A stretch of 64,000 nucleotides of DNA from Echinarachnius parma (Eukaryota; Echinodermata; Echinoidea; Clypeasteroida; Echinarachniidae): NCBI GenBank assembly GCA_037951105.1, contig JBAMJV010009342.1, forward strand, positions 203,501 to 267,500, given 5' to 3'. The number at the start of each line of letters is the position of its first letter. The stretch's first letter is position 1. Below are positions 34,365 through 45,500 of this stretch, piece by piece. A program made the position numbers and the translations under genes. The notes under the pieces were generated by a model that saw nothing but the letters and a program-made list of their open reading frames with translations, ran no database searches and was not told where the DNA came from.

Positions 34365-34530
34365 GTTAGCTATAAGAAATCAATTCAGTTCAATACATAG
34401 AGGAGGGAAACTATTCCAACAGTACATTGTGGATGCATATGCGAAAACAGAAGGAAACAGACTGTTCTTTGTCAGACAAAATCAAGCATTCCTGCGTGTG
34501 GAAAAATTTCAAGGGCCAATTGCCATCAAG
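34365..34530 (+). pseudogene. Helitron Rep-domain exon, copy 1
   Basis: The exon follows an acceptor (ataattacag) and reads LAIRNQFSSIHRGGKLFQQY, IVDAYAKTEGNRLFFVRQNQ, AFLRVEKFQG. 'GG.LFQQY.VD.(F/Y).K.E..RL...R.NQ..LR.E' is the well-known motif at the start of the Rep/helicase-like region of Helitron rolling-circle transposons. The rest of the Rep domain and the helicase are missing here. It runs directly into IAIKRKPECASQALARQP, the same sequence that follows the second copy. Confidence 0.75.
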
Positions 34531-34609
34531 AGGAAGCCTGAATGTGCTTCGCAGGCCCTAGCGCGTCAGCCCCTACGCGGCAAAGAGAGAACGCGGCTCT
34601 CCGGAAGGA

Positions 34610-34832
34610 GATGAACTACAGCCATTAAACAGGCGAGAAGGTGAAGAAGCGGAAGGAGACGCGCAAGGCCCCTCACTCAAAAACCAAGCCCAAGACCAAG
34701 GCCCCAGCCCCAGACTCCTTCAAGCCGTTCACGACCCTGGCTTCAGGGAGCAGCAGGAAACCATGCAGCTGCCTGAGGCTGCAGGGAGAGAACACTGCTC
34801 TAAGGAAGGAGGTTACTGAATTAAGGATCCTC
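34610..34832 (+). pseudogene. Lys/Pro-rich plus coiled-coil exon
   Basis: The frame 34,641-34,830 reads KKRKETRKAPHSKTKPKTKA and ends CSCLRLQGENTALRKEVTEL, a CxC followed by a short coiled coil. The basic first part recurs at 35,190-35,390. The layout (basic linker, Cys pair, coiled coil) is common in BEN-domain proteins, in keeping with the neighbouring modules, but nothing diagnostic is present. Confidence 0.4.
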
Positions 34833-34992
34833 GGGGTGTATTCTGAAAACTATTGTATCTATGTACGTCACTAAAATATAGTTTAGCAAATCGCTATTCC
34901 ATTTAGTACATTTTAACATTTAAGTGACGTAGATATGACGTACATGTAGATCAAATAATTTATAACTTAAAATCGTTTTCAGAATACACCCC
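34833..34992. mobile_element. 160-bp MITE
   Basis: Ends GGGGTGTATTCTGAAAAC and its reverse complement; the arms also pair further in. It is inserted in the coding exon just after the coiled-coil stretch. Confidence 0.7.
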
Positions 34993-35144
34993 CAGAACAG
35001 GCGGTTGCAGACGAATGTGTTGGAGAGATTTCATACATGTATGTAAGATTCTGTGTAACCTCCTGCAATTACCTTAAAATCCTCACTTTTTATATATTTT
35101 GCAATTTGACTTTGTTATTTTACATTTCTTTATTTAGAAAGAGA

Positions 35145-35520
35145 AGAATGCCACGACCCAATGAGCCAGAAACTCTGCAATAGCTGATATAATGGCCGAG
35201 AAGGTTAAAAAGCGGAAGGAGACCCACAAGGCCCCTCACTCAAAGACCAAGGCCCCACCCAGCCCCTCACCCCAAGACCAAGGCCCCACCCAGCCACTCA
35301 CCCCAAGACCAAGGCCCCTCACTCCAAGACCAAGGCCCCACCCAGCCACCCACTCCTTCAATTTTCACTCCCTAATTTTGAGCCAAGTTCAGGCTTATGG
35401 ATCATACTTTGATCTGTGTAAGCTAAGCTGTGCATTATAACTTGATTTTTTTTCCTGTGTCTTCTTTGCTTGAATCTGTTCAGTCGAAGTGACACCCGGG
35501 GCAGGCTACTATGCCCAAGA
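35145..35520 (+). pseudogene. second Lys-rich exon and degenerate F-upstream copy
   Basis: 35,192-35,390 repeats the Lys-rich exon, with a short Pro-rich expansion of CCAAGACCAAGGCCC units. From 35,380 the sequence matches the intron and start of module F in the array ('ttgagccaagttcaggctta', then VEVTPGAGYYAQD), at clearly lower identity than among array copies. This is an old, diverged copy of the same gene region and links this area to the array. Confidence 0.55.
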
Positions 35521-35589
35521 TTGTAATTTTTTAACTTTATAAATACATTCTTTGCTTTTCTTTTTGTTTCTTTTTAAATTTTTTTTTAC

Positions 35590-35915
35590 TACAGACAGAA
35601 ACGACAGACCTGGCAGACATGCCATCCTGCTCATACTACGTCGAGTCAGACTCGGACTTCGACGAAGGGCCAGCAAGATCACCAAGATCTCCATCACCAC
35701 CCCCTCGTGTTCCAAAGGCCAAATCCAAAAAGCTAATTCAGCGAACACTGACAATGACGACGTCGCCCCCAACGATTACAACACAGCGAAGGTCGCCAAC
35801 ATTGATGACGCCGCCCCCGACAATGACACGGCGCAGGTCGCCAGTGCAGCAAGACTGCACCAACTGCTCATCCCTTAAGAGGAAGATTGATGAGTTGGAG
35901 GAGGAACTTTAACAA
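35590..35915 (+). pseudogene. Ser/Thr/Pro-rich exon ending in a CxxC coiled coil
   Basis: The 97-aa frame 35,619-35,912 starts MPSCSYYVESDSDFDEGP, continues through SP/TP-rich sequence and ends CTNCSSLKRKIDELEEEL. It follows a pyrimidine tract and acceptor (ttttttttactacag) matching that of module A. The end resembles that of module C (LKRKLDEVFK). It may be a diverged relative of the A-C part of the array gene. Confidence 0.45.
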
Positions 35916-36104
35916 GTTCCCTTTTGTTTTATCATTTTTACCAGACTTTGGACAAAATATATCATATCTGTCTTCAAATGTAGACCCAATGACGTACCCA
36001 ATGCTATTCCCTAGGAACCCCGGGTTGGACTACAGGAATGATGCACAACTCTTCTCACAGAACGCAAACAAGGAACATTACACTGCTGCAATACTATAGT
36101 TACA

Positions 36105-36262
36105 GGTTAGCAATAAGAAATCAATTCAGTTCAATACATACATGTAGAGGAGGGAAACTATTCCAACAGTACATTGTGGACGCGTACGTTAAAACAGAAG
36201 GGAGCAGACTGTTCTTTGTCAGACAAAATCAAGCAATCCTGTGTGTGGAAAAATAACAAGGG
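36105..36262 (+). pseudogene. Helitron Rep-domain exon, copy 2
   Basis: Same exon as 34,365-34,530, with acceptor ctatagttacag and reading RLAIRNQFSSIHTCRGGKLF, QQYIVDAYVKTEGSRLFFVR. About 95% identical, with a small CATG insertion. Like copy 1 it continues into the IKRKPECAS sequence, so the duplicated block is larger than the exon. It is the start of a 36.1-36.7 kb block that parallels 34.37-34.6 kb. Confidence 0.75.
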
Positions 36263-36269
36263 CTAATTG

Positions 36270-36660
36270 CCATCAAGAGGAAGCCTGAATGTGCTTCGCC
36301 GGCCCAAGTGCGTCAGGCCCTACGCTGCAAAGTGACGGGGGTGAAGTACCGCCTCACACAACTTCAGCTCCAGGCAGAGGAAGCCTGAATGTGCTTCGCC
36401 GGCCCAAGTGCGTCAGGCCCTACGCTGCAAAGTGACGGGGTGAAGTACCGCCTCACACAACTTAAGCTCCAGGTAGAGGAAGCCCGAATGTGCTTCGCCG
36501 GCCCAAGTGCATCAGGCCCTACACTGCAAAGTGACGGGAGTGAAATACCGCCTCACACAACTTCAGCTCCAGGCAGAGGAAGCGGCCAATCCTGCCAAGG
36601 CCAAAGGCAAAGCTGGCAAGCCAAAGAAGAATACCCTAAAGAAGGCGAAACTTGCTATCT
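36270..36660 (+). repeat. three tandem ~99-bp coding repeats
   Basis: Units start at about 36,280, 36,378 and 36,478 with 'ggaagcctgaatgtgcttcg'. In the most natural frame each unit encodes KPECASPAQVRQALRCKV, TGVKYRLTQLQLQAEEA. The last unit continues into a Lys/Ala tail (AKGKAGKPKKNTLKKAKLAI) before a stop. Unit length changes by a base between copies, so the frame is not kept through all three. Confidence 0.7.
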
Positions 36661-36671
36661 AGAACATTTTA

Positions 36672-36873
36672 CGACAGGGTGAGCGCGACCGAGTTCATGT
36701 GGAGTGATGGATCAGCCGTTGACCATACCTACTGGGCCCCTGGACAGCCAGAACCTGCGTGTGCCGGAGGAGCCTCGCAGAACTGCATTTTCTTCAGACC
36801 GGGAGACAATATTAAATGGCGCGATGCTGGTTGCACCAGGGCAGCTCTCACCACCATCATCTGTAAAGAGTGA
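36672..36873 (+). pseudogene. C-type lectin domain exon (last exon)
   Basis: After an acceptor-like tttacgacag, the frame reads ATEFMWSDGSAVDHTYWAPG, QPEPACAGGASQNCIFF, then NIKWRDAGCTRAALTTIICK, E, stop. This is the C-terminal half of a C-type lectin domain: the 'F.WSDGS.V..T.W..GQP' strand, a disulphide Cys, 'KW.D..C' and the final '(I)ICK'. The usual QPD/EPN sugar motif is not obvious. No first half or signal peptide is nearby. The exon ends with a stop, so it would be the last exon of a captured or relict lectin gene. Confidence 0.7.
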
Positions 36874-36889
36874 CAAGTCCATTTCTTAT

Positions 36890-37120
36890 TGAGAAAGGTC
36901 TGGAAAAAGACGCAAGGACTACAAGGGTGGGCAGCAAGCTTACCCAAAGGCCAAAGGGCTACAGGAGTTGCGTACCTCTTACAGGAAGAACGGCATCCTG
37001 CACCTTGATGACCTCTCATGTACTCTAGGGAACTATGCGGGGGATGTAATCCAGAGGCCTCTCAAGGATCATAACGGCCAGGCCAACAGAAGGCCTTCAC
37101 CCTAGATTCATACTCTTTGC
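36890..37120 (+). pseudogene. unassigned basic ORF fragment
   Basis: The frame reads RKRRKDYKGGQQAYPKAKGL and GILHLDDLSCTLGNYAGDVI before a stop, followed by an intron-like stretch to an acceptor (ttaatacag). No family recognised; its position before the BEN-like second half suggests the same gene. Confidence 0.35.
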
Positions 37121-37129
37121 TTTAATACA

Positions 37130-37700
37130 GACAAGCAAAAAGTACACATCTAAAGAGGAAAATAAAGGGGAAGCCCCTGCTGGACCAGGGCAAGGTGGAA
37201 GCCATAGTGGAATACGTGACTGGGAGATGACTGGGTTTGATCTCCTCAGACATCAAAAGAAAGATGGCCAGGAGTAGCGTCCTCGGAGGTTAAACGAAAG
37301 ATGGCCAGGAGTAGCGTCCTCAGAGATTAAACGAAAGATGGCCAGGAGTAGCGTCCTCGGAGGTTAAACGAAAGATGGCCAGGAGTAGCGTCCTCGGAGG
37401 TTAAACGAAAGATGGCCAGGAGTAGCGTCCTCGGACATCAAATGAAAGATGGCCAGGAGTAGTGTCCTCAGGCATCAAATGAAAGATGGCCAGGAGTGGC
37501 CTTCTCAGACATCAAGAGAAAGATGGCTAGTAGTAGCGTCCTCAGACATCAAATGAAAGATGGCCAGGAGTAGCGTCCTCAGAGATTAAACGAAAGATGG
37601 CCAGGAGTGACCTCCTCAGAAATCAAGAGAAAGATGTGCCAGAAACTAAAGGACACCAGGGTGGCAGCGGATCTGCTCACAAATATAACAGGGACGATGT
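37130..37700 (+). pseudogene. BEN domain second-half fragment with internal minisatellite
   Basis: The frame reads KPLLDQGKVEAIVEYVTG, then after a frame change LGLISSDIKRKMARSSVL, and at the far end SSEIKRKMCQKLKDTRVAAD, LLTNIT. 'L(D/E)..K..AIV.YV....P....SDI...(M)..K..D.R' fits the C-terminal helices of BEN domains, complementing module F. A 37-bp repeat has expanded between the two IKRKM motifs. Assignment is by pattern; with intact spacing the domain would be complete if spliced to an F-type exon. Confidence 0.5.
37253..37640. repeat. 37-bp minisatellite, about ten copies
   Basis: The unit contains 'aaagatggccaggagtagcg' and repeats at 37-bp spacing (for example 37,292, 37,329, 37,366), with small changes such as ctcggaggtt, ctcagagatt and ctcagacatc. 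Because 37 is not a multiple of three, each copy shifts the reading frame. Confidence 0.9.
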
Positions 37701-39596
37701 CAAACAAAGTATGTTACAGCCGACATTAATAAACCATACAAACTTACGTCTGTCAAAAAAGTGACGCGAGTGTCAAAACTGATGCGCAGGTCACCATTAT
37801 ACAGATTCATCCTAGTCAATGAATACGTGGAGGGAATCTATACGAAACAAGTTCAAACAGGAAGGTTTGTGGAGGCCTTAAAGTGTATCATGGTCTTAAA
37901 GTGTAATACGGTGCCTAAGCTACTGAAAAAGATGTTACTGCGTGCGCGCAGGTCTCTTCTGCCTAATACCGCACCATGTTGCATGCATCACGTATGGCCG
38001 TCCGGCCTACCTGATATTTTGCAGTTGTTTCCAAAGGAGTGGGACTTGGATCTTGATTACTGGCACAGACGTTGCCATACATAAGTTGGGTAGTCTTTAG
38101 CTGTCTGTCATCAGCTAATGACAACGTCTATGAAAGAAAGAGAATAAAACTATATCACAATATTATAATCACGAACAGACATAAAATACACGATTGGTAG
38201 AACAGAAGACAATCGGTTCAACAAAATAAACCTCTCTTCACCAATGTAGCACCCCTCATTCCTCTTCAGGCCGAAGAAGTAATGGAACGCATATACACAC
38301 AGAACGTCATGGGCGGCGTCGTTCCTTCTCGCGTTCTGGAACGCCTGGGATCTCGAGTTCGAGGTGGTACACGGACAGAATTACTTAGAACCTGTTCAGG
38401 CAGCATGCATTTATATTCTGTAATACGACGGCATCGAGGGAATGGATACCATATATACGCCATCGGTCTCAGCTAGCACACATCTTCGGTGGAAGTTCGC
38501 ATTTTGATACAGCCAGTATGTTAATGGATCATGCTGTATGGGTGTCATGTAAAAGGAATCGCGCCAATATTGAAGGGGCCGTGGAAGCAAGGAAGCGAGC
38601 CCGGAAATGTAGCTTAGTTTTTAGATATCGCAACCATCACACGGTCGACGTTGACGAAATGACAACCTGCCCTGCGTCTCTATAACAGACGCCTTAGCCG
38701 GAATTCTCCGGGCCGTAGGAAGTCGTCTTTTGACGACTCATCGGCGAACGTTTGATAAAGCACGACGCAGAAGATGAACGTTCCCCCCAAGTGGATGAGA
38801 ATAATATAGAGGCAGTCTTTCTGCAATAAATTTGAGAAGGAACATCCTGGGGTCTATGGAGAAGGAATGTTACCTCAAGATAATGCTAGGATCTTACATA
38901 GTGAATGCATATTCTACCAAAATATCTTTGGGGTCAGAATGTGTACGGCTGGGGTCTATGGAGAATGCCTGTTATACCTAGATCAGCCTGGGATCTATGT
39001 TAATTGCATGTTATACCAAAAATGTTACCTAAACATGTTGCAACACTACAGGGTGTACCAAAACAAGAAAGAAGAGATGACTTATAGGTTACTTACAAAA
39101 AGAGACACCTAAAATTAGATTACCCTTTTAATTTTTTTTTTAGAAACACCTTGATAAGTCTACAGGAGGAGGCTATTACTCTAGTAGCTTTCTGTGTTCA
39201 ACATTTGGTTCAGATCACTTCATTTGTAAATCATTTCAACATATATTTTTTAAATATAACTTTCGTTGACGAGTCAAAGAAATCAACAAGATCCCCCCCC
39301 CCCCCCCCCAAATAAAAAACCCACACAATAACATTGGTCACTTTCGTTGACTCTGGTAGCTTTGTGGCTTTTATAGTTGGTTCAGCTCACTTCATTTTAG
39401 CTTTTATAAGCGTAATAAACATAAAATATTTAAAGTTGTTAACATAAATTTTCTGTAAAAAAAATTCATACATACCATCAAGACAGCAAACATTACGTAA
39501 TTTTGCTGACACTTCAAATAAATCAACAAGATATTTCACAAAGACAACAAACAAACGTTAAATAACATAAACAAACTTGAACGCCCTTCCTTTCCA
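37700..39596. other. mostly non-coding; short scraps and weak local repeats
   Basis: A 107-aa + strand frame (37,761-38,084) has no recognisable features. Around 38,850-39,030 the phrase 'ggggtctatggagaa' recurs two to three times with variation and a following 'tgttatacc'; a similar phrase appears at 63,120. A C run lies at 39,293-39,310. The region lies between the transposon area and the 3' end of yju2 and should contain the yju2 3' UTR, but I see no convincing polyadenylation signal. Confidence 0.4.
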
Positions 39597-42500
39597 TCAC
39601 GAATCAGATCCGGAATCGCTAATGTCGCTGTCGCTGAAATCGTAACCCCCGAGGAGGCTCAGCCCGCTGGATTTCTCCTTGGTCGCTTTCTTCGACGCCG
39701 CCGTCTGTTTCGCCAGCCCCTCCTGGATGCTCCTCGCGAAAAAGTCCTCCTTGTCCTCCTCTTCCTTCTCATCCTTCTTCTCCGACGAAACCGTTTGGCC
39801 AGAGTTTTCACTTTCGCTCGCCGATGTGGCAGGTTTACTTCCAGTGGGTTCTTTCTGGATACTGGTACTGTTTGAGGATTCCACTGTTGTCCCACTAACT
39901 GAAGTTTGTGTAGTGTTGGCAGGTGTTAGTGTTGTCCCACTAACTGCAGTTTGTGTAGTGTTGGCAGGTGTTAGTGTTGTCCCACTAACTGCAGTTTGTG
40001 CTGTCCCACTAACTGAAGTTTGTGCAGCGTTTGCAGATGTTAGTGCTGTCCCACCAACTGAAGTTTGTGTAGTGTTTGGAGGAGTTGATGTTGTCCCACC
40101 TACTGATGCTTGTGTAGTGTTGGCAGGAGTGGATGAACTCTTTTTCACCCTGACGAGTCCAGACAGTAGGGCTTTAGAGGACTTTTTAGATGACGAACTA
40201 GCGCTGCTTTCTGCAAACTTCTGCTTCTTGGTATCTGGCGGATCCTGTAACAAGAAAAGGATATAGAAATATTGAAAATATACAAATTTAATAACTTATC
40301 ACGTTATAAGTTAACTAGCATGAGCATTGAAAATAAATTGTGAAGTACCATAATTATGCTGTGGCTTCAAGCACTGGTCTAGCCATCTAGAGGTCTTTGT
40401 ATCAATTCCCAGCGAAACCCAATTTTTATTTGCTAACTACAATTTAATTCATTTCTTGTCAGGATTCCCTACGTTTTAAAACATACATACTATGTAAATC
40501 TTTTCAAAGCGCTTAGAAGGCTTGCCTGCTGTAAGCGCTATATAAATATACAGTCAAACCTGTGTATAGTGACCACCCAAGTGAAACAAGAAAAGTGGCC
40601 ACTGTAGACAGGTGACCTCTATAGACAGGTTCTATATTGTTTTTCTCTGCAGCGGATCATTTCTGGTGGCCACTATAGGCAGGTTGGCTGCTATAGACAG
40701 GTGGCCACTAAGACAGGTTTGACTGTACATTATTATCATCCTTCTTGAACAAAACTGTTTTGCCAGAGCAACTCTACAAAAAAATAAAATAAAACTGTAC
40801 ATGTATAATAATTTCTACAACGATAACTGTTAATTTTGTTTAAACAAAATTCATTATCATTTACCTCTGTCAGGAAATCTGTTGGCCTTTTGTTTAGGTT
40901 CGAGTATGAGGGAGACGGTTTGGACAGGTCATCCTCTTCATCATCCTCGTCGTCAGCGAGCCTCTTGATGATAATGCCATCTCCTCCTTCCTTGCCAAAG
41001 AGTCTCCTGAAACACAACAAAAGACAGAAACATTTAATTGTGATTTAGCTAGTAAAATAGTTTAATCTATTTATATGGCACACTTGCAGTGAAATAAACC
41101 CATTTCTATTCACCATGTACTTCTTCATCATAATGATGCCATCTTCACATTCTTTGCCCAAGATTCCTGAAATACAAAAGAAAGAATAGACAATAAAACA
41201 CCGTAATATTGTATTTTATGACATTTAGCTAATTTCTTGTCATGATAAATTCATGACTTTGATATTGGACACCGACAGTAAGTCTGAATCTATCCACCAT
41301 CGACACCATCATAATCGAGCCTCTTGATAATGATGCCATCTTCCCTTTCCTTGCCAAAGAGTCTCCTGAAACACAAAAGAAACATTTAATAGTGATTTAG
41401 CTAGTAAACAAAAAAAAAAAATTCTATATGTACTATTCATCAGCGAGCCTCTTGATGATGATGCCGTCACCTCCTTCCTTGCCAAAGAGTCTCCTGAAAC
41501 ACAAAAGAAATAATAATAATAATAATACAGCGGAATTATCCACCATCATCATGCTTTCACGATTATGATACATGTCAAACTGATGACGTCACCCTTATGG
41601 CTCTACAAACCCATTTGCCTGGGTCAAATTAAAATAAGTTGTACACAAGTACAATTTGATGTCAATTGCCTGAGCAATCATAATTGTCATTGTCGTCGTC
41701 ATCATAATCACTACTCCCACTACCACCACCAAAACCATCCTTGCATACCTAATTTCTGCCTCATCTTCCTCCTCCTGCCTGCTCAGATTCTCTGCCTCAA
41801 CCTCGGCTCCCTGTTTGAGAATCTCCTCATAGTTGATGGCCCTTTTCCTCATGTTCAGCTCCCTGAGTTCCTCTAGATTCTCCATCACTTCCATCTCCAG
41901 TTTGGAGTCCTTTGTCCTATTCTCCAAAAGCTGGAAGATAGAAATATAGGTTGAAGGTATGTTTTCATTAGGTGATGAAAAGGTATATTGATTGATTTGT
42001 TGATAATTGATTCAAGTGCTTGATCATCGACTAGAATAACAAACAAATCATCATACAGTAGTTCATAGCTCTTATCCTCATGTTAAATTCCCTTAGTCCC
42101 TCTAAATTCTCCATCGCTTCCATCTCCAGCTTTTTTCTTCTTTTTTTTTTTTGTGGGGGGCTTATTGTGAAAATATGAACCTATGGGAATGCACTTTAAC
42201 CAATATACTTTGTAAATGACTTATGAAATTCAGCCTCAACTGCGAGGAAGCTATTTTTTAAATGATTGAGTTGAACTGAATTGAATATATTCAATGTGTC
42301 CTTACCTTCATAGGGTTGGTTGCATCGTCCTCTGCCTGTTTCTTATCTGCCTCCTCCGCAGCCTGAAAGAGTTTGACAGCCTCGAACAACCTGGTGGCTC
42401 CCTGCTCCAGGGTATAGTCTTGGTTCTCTGGATCAGTCTGCAGAAACAAAACAAAATTATAGTAATTTAAGAATTGACCACATTCTATAATTGTGTAGCG

Positions 42501-45500
42501 GTATAACTTGAAAAACAACCTTGTAGCTTAATCTCAGGATCGGTCAACAAATGGACAAATCAAAGTAAAGATAGATCTAGAAATAAACCTCATTCTTACT
42601 TATAAAGTTTACTATCGCAAATAAAACAAAACTTTTTAATGAACTACATTCAGACAGCCTCAAACAACCGGGTGGCCCCCTACTCCAGCGTGTAGTCTTG
42701 GTTCTCAGGATCAGTCTACAGAAAACAAATGATAGCAATCATGAATGAAACGTATAAATGAACTACATGTACGTTCTATGATTGTAAGAATTTGACAGCC
42801 TCAAACAACCTGGTGGCCCCCTGCTCCAGGGTGTAGTCTTGGTTCTCAGGATCAGTCTGAAAGAGTTTGACAGCCTCAAACAACCTGGAGTGTAGTCTTG
42901 GTTCTCAGAATCAGTCTGAAAGAAAAGGAACAAATGATATGAGTATGAACTATTAAGAAATTAAGACAAAGCCACAGTAATTTATAAAGCCTGGCACAAA
43001 CAGGCCGAACAATTGCCGAACAGTCATCATAGGAAACATTAAGCTGCGTTTATTTTGGTCATTCTACCATGGGGTCATTCCATGTCAAATCACCCAAAAA
43101 AAGTGAAATTTTTCATCGCACCCCCTTCAAATTTGCTCATATTTGGTATGTATGATATTTCATCCTTTTAAAGCACACATTTTAAGTTATAGCCCAATCC
43201 GCCCAACGGTTGTGGCGCTATGGTCGATTCTTTTGGGGGCGTTTTGTGAAAAATGGGCGTGGCCACCACTTTTCAAATGGCCATTGTCCGTTAACCATTG
43301 GGTCAAATTTGTTTTTTATGGTGTCAATGGAATGGGGATGTTGTATGCAATCCAGTTATGCCATTTGTTTTAATGCATGAGCGCTTTCTATACGATAACC
43401 TTTGACCTTAGTCTTTGACCTTCCGTTTTACCTCGTGGATCAAATAATGTTGAGAATTTTTTTGGCTTAAATGTTGTCTTGATATAATTTCTACAACATA
43501 TGAAATAATTGGAGATATATTATTTCTTGTTTTTTCTACAGCCTTGTTTTAAGTTTGAAAATTTCATGTAAAATTGAATTATTTTAGACCTACACCCATG
43601 TCCAAGAATTCTATAGGGGTGTATTATGTATGAAAAAGACCTATTCAAAGTCATGATTAGAGGCCTATTCACACCCTGGCTTACCACATTTAAATAGACC
43701 TGCTAATCCCCATACAATAGAAATCCAGACAAATGGCATCTATTGATGTTGCAATGATACCACATGTTTCTAACCTGACAAGGGCCCTGGGCAGAATCAA
43801 TTGTGAGCCAGATCAAATGTTCTTAATGCACACATCTGATTGGTTGAAAGGCAGAAAATGTCTCCCTCTGCAACAGGGCCTAGGTGTAGTTCTTTTCTTG
43901 AATACAATCTTTCAAGTTCAAGTTCAAAATGCAAACTTGTACATCAATCATGAAAGCAAATATCTACAGGTATCCCTTTTCAATGAATTTCATGTTTCTA
44001 TGCACCATAAATTGCAATAGTTTGCAATAATATGCAATAGTTACATGATTTGCAATCTGTAAAAATTCAAACACAAAAAGTAACTACCCCCTAGACAACT
44101 GCTCATAATTTCATAACCAATAATTGTTTCAAGATGTCATCTTACTACAATATTTCTACAGTTGTTTTGTACATTATGTGTGGAAATGAGAGATGGCTGA
44201 ATGAGCACAGATTAAAGACAAATGACCCAATTTCAAAAGTCACAAGAACTTGCACATGCCTGTCCATTTTTTGTGAAACAGCACATACGTATGGCTTAAT
44301 GCATCATTGATGGTTTGTGAAACAATGCCGTTTGATTTTCACACAAAACAACTGTATATTTATTGTGGTAAAATGACATATTGAAACAATTATTGGTTAT
44401 GAAATTATGAGCAGTTGTCTAGGGGGTAGTTACTTTTTGTGTTCAGTTTAGTTGGAAAGAATCAGGTTTGAATGTTTACAGATTGCAAATCATGTAACTT
44501 AATTGCATAAAATGTTGCATAGAAACATGAAATTCATTGAAAAGGGATACCTGTAGATATTTGCTTTCATGATTGATGTACAAGTTTGCATTTTGAACTT
44601 GAACTTGAAAGATTGTATTCAAGAAAAGAACTACACCTAGGCCCTGTTGCAGAGGGAGACATTTTCTGCATTTCAACCAATCAGATGTGTGCATTAAGAA
44701 CATTTGATCTGGCTCACAATTGATTCTGCCCAGGGCCCTTGTCAGGTTAGAAACATGTGGTATCATTGCAACATCAATAGATGCCATTTGTCTGGATTTC
44801 TATTGTATGGGGATTAGCAGGTCTATTTAACTGTGGTAAGCCAGGGTGTGAATAGGCCTCTAATCATGACTTTGAATAGGTCTTTTTCATACATAATACA
44901 CCCCTATAGAATTCTTGGACATGGGTGTAGGTCTAAAATAATTCAATTTTACATGAAATTTTCAAACTTAAAACAAGGCTGTAGAAAAAACAAGAAATAA
45001 TATATCTCCAATTATTTCATATGTTGTATAAATTATATCAAGACAACATTTAAGCCAAAAAAATTCTCAAAATTATTTGATCCACGAGGTAAAACGGAAG
45101 GTCAAAGACTAAGGTCAAAGGTTATCGTATCTAAAAGCGCTCATGCATTAAAACAAATGGCATAAATGGATTGCATACAACATCCCCATTCCATTGACAC
45201 CATAAAAAACAAATTTGACCCAATGGTTAACGGACAATGGCCATTTGAAAAGTGGTGGCCACGCCCATTTTTCACAAAACGCTCCCAAAAGAATCGACCA
45301 TAGCGCCAAAACCGTTGGGCGGATTGGGCTATAACTTAAAATGTGTGCTTTAAAAGGATGAAATATCATACATACCAAATATTAGCAAATTCGGAGGGGG
45401 TGCGATGAAATTAAGGCTGAGTCGGTTCGGTCGATCACACCGGTTACCGACCGTTTAAATCGGGACCCGGTTCGGTATATCGGGAAACGGTGCCCCGAAA

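Noticed and set aside
34641-34832. Nuclear-localised basic host protein
   Set aside because: The exon is duplicated, interrupted by a MITE and flanked by transposon exons; it is a relict, not a working gene.
37253-37640. Possible CRISPR-like array because of regular 37-bp spacing
   Set aside because: Units are contiguous without unique spacers, and the context is eukaryotic; it is a minisatellite.
39679-40266. 195-aa + strand frame opposite yju2 exon 7
   Set aside because: It is the antisense of a repetitive coding exon whose identity as YJU2 C-terminus is secured by splice phase and the upstream exons.
43733-44787. Two long matching frames (about 95-103 aa, + at 43,733 and - at 44,476) starting [15 protein letters not shown]
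   Set aside because: They are the same sequence in the two arms of the foldback element; the identity is due to the inverted repeat and no domain is recognisable.
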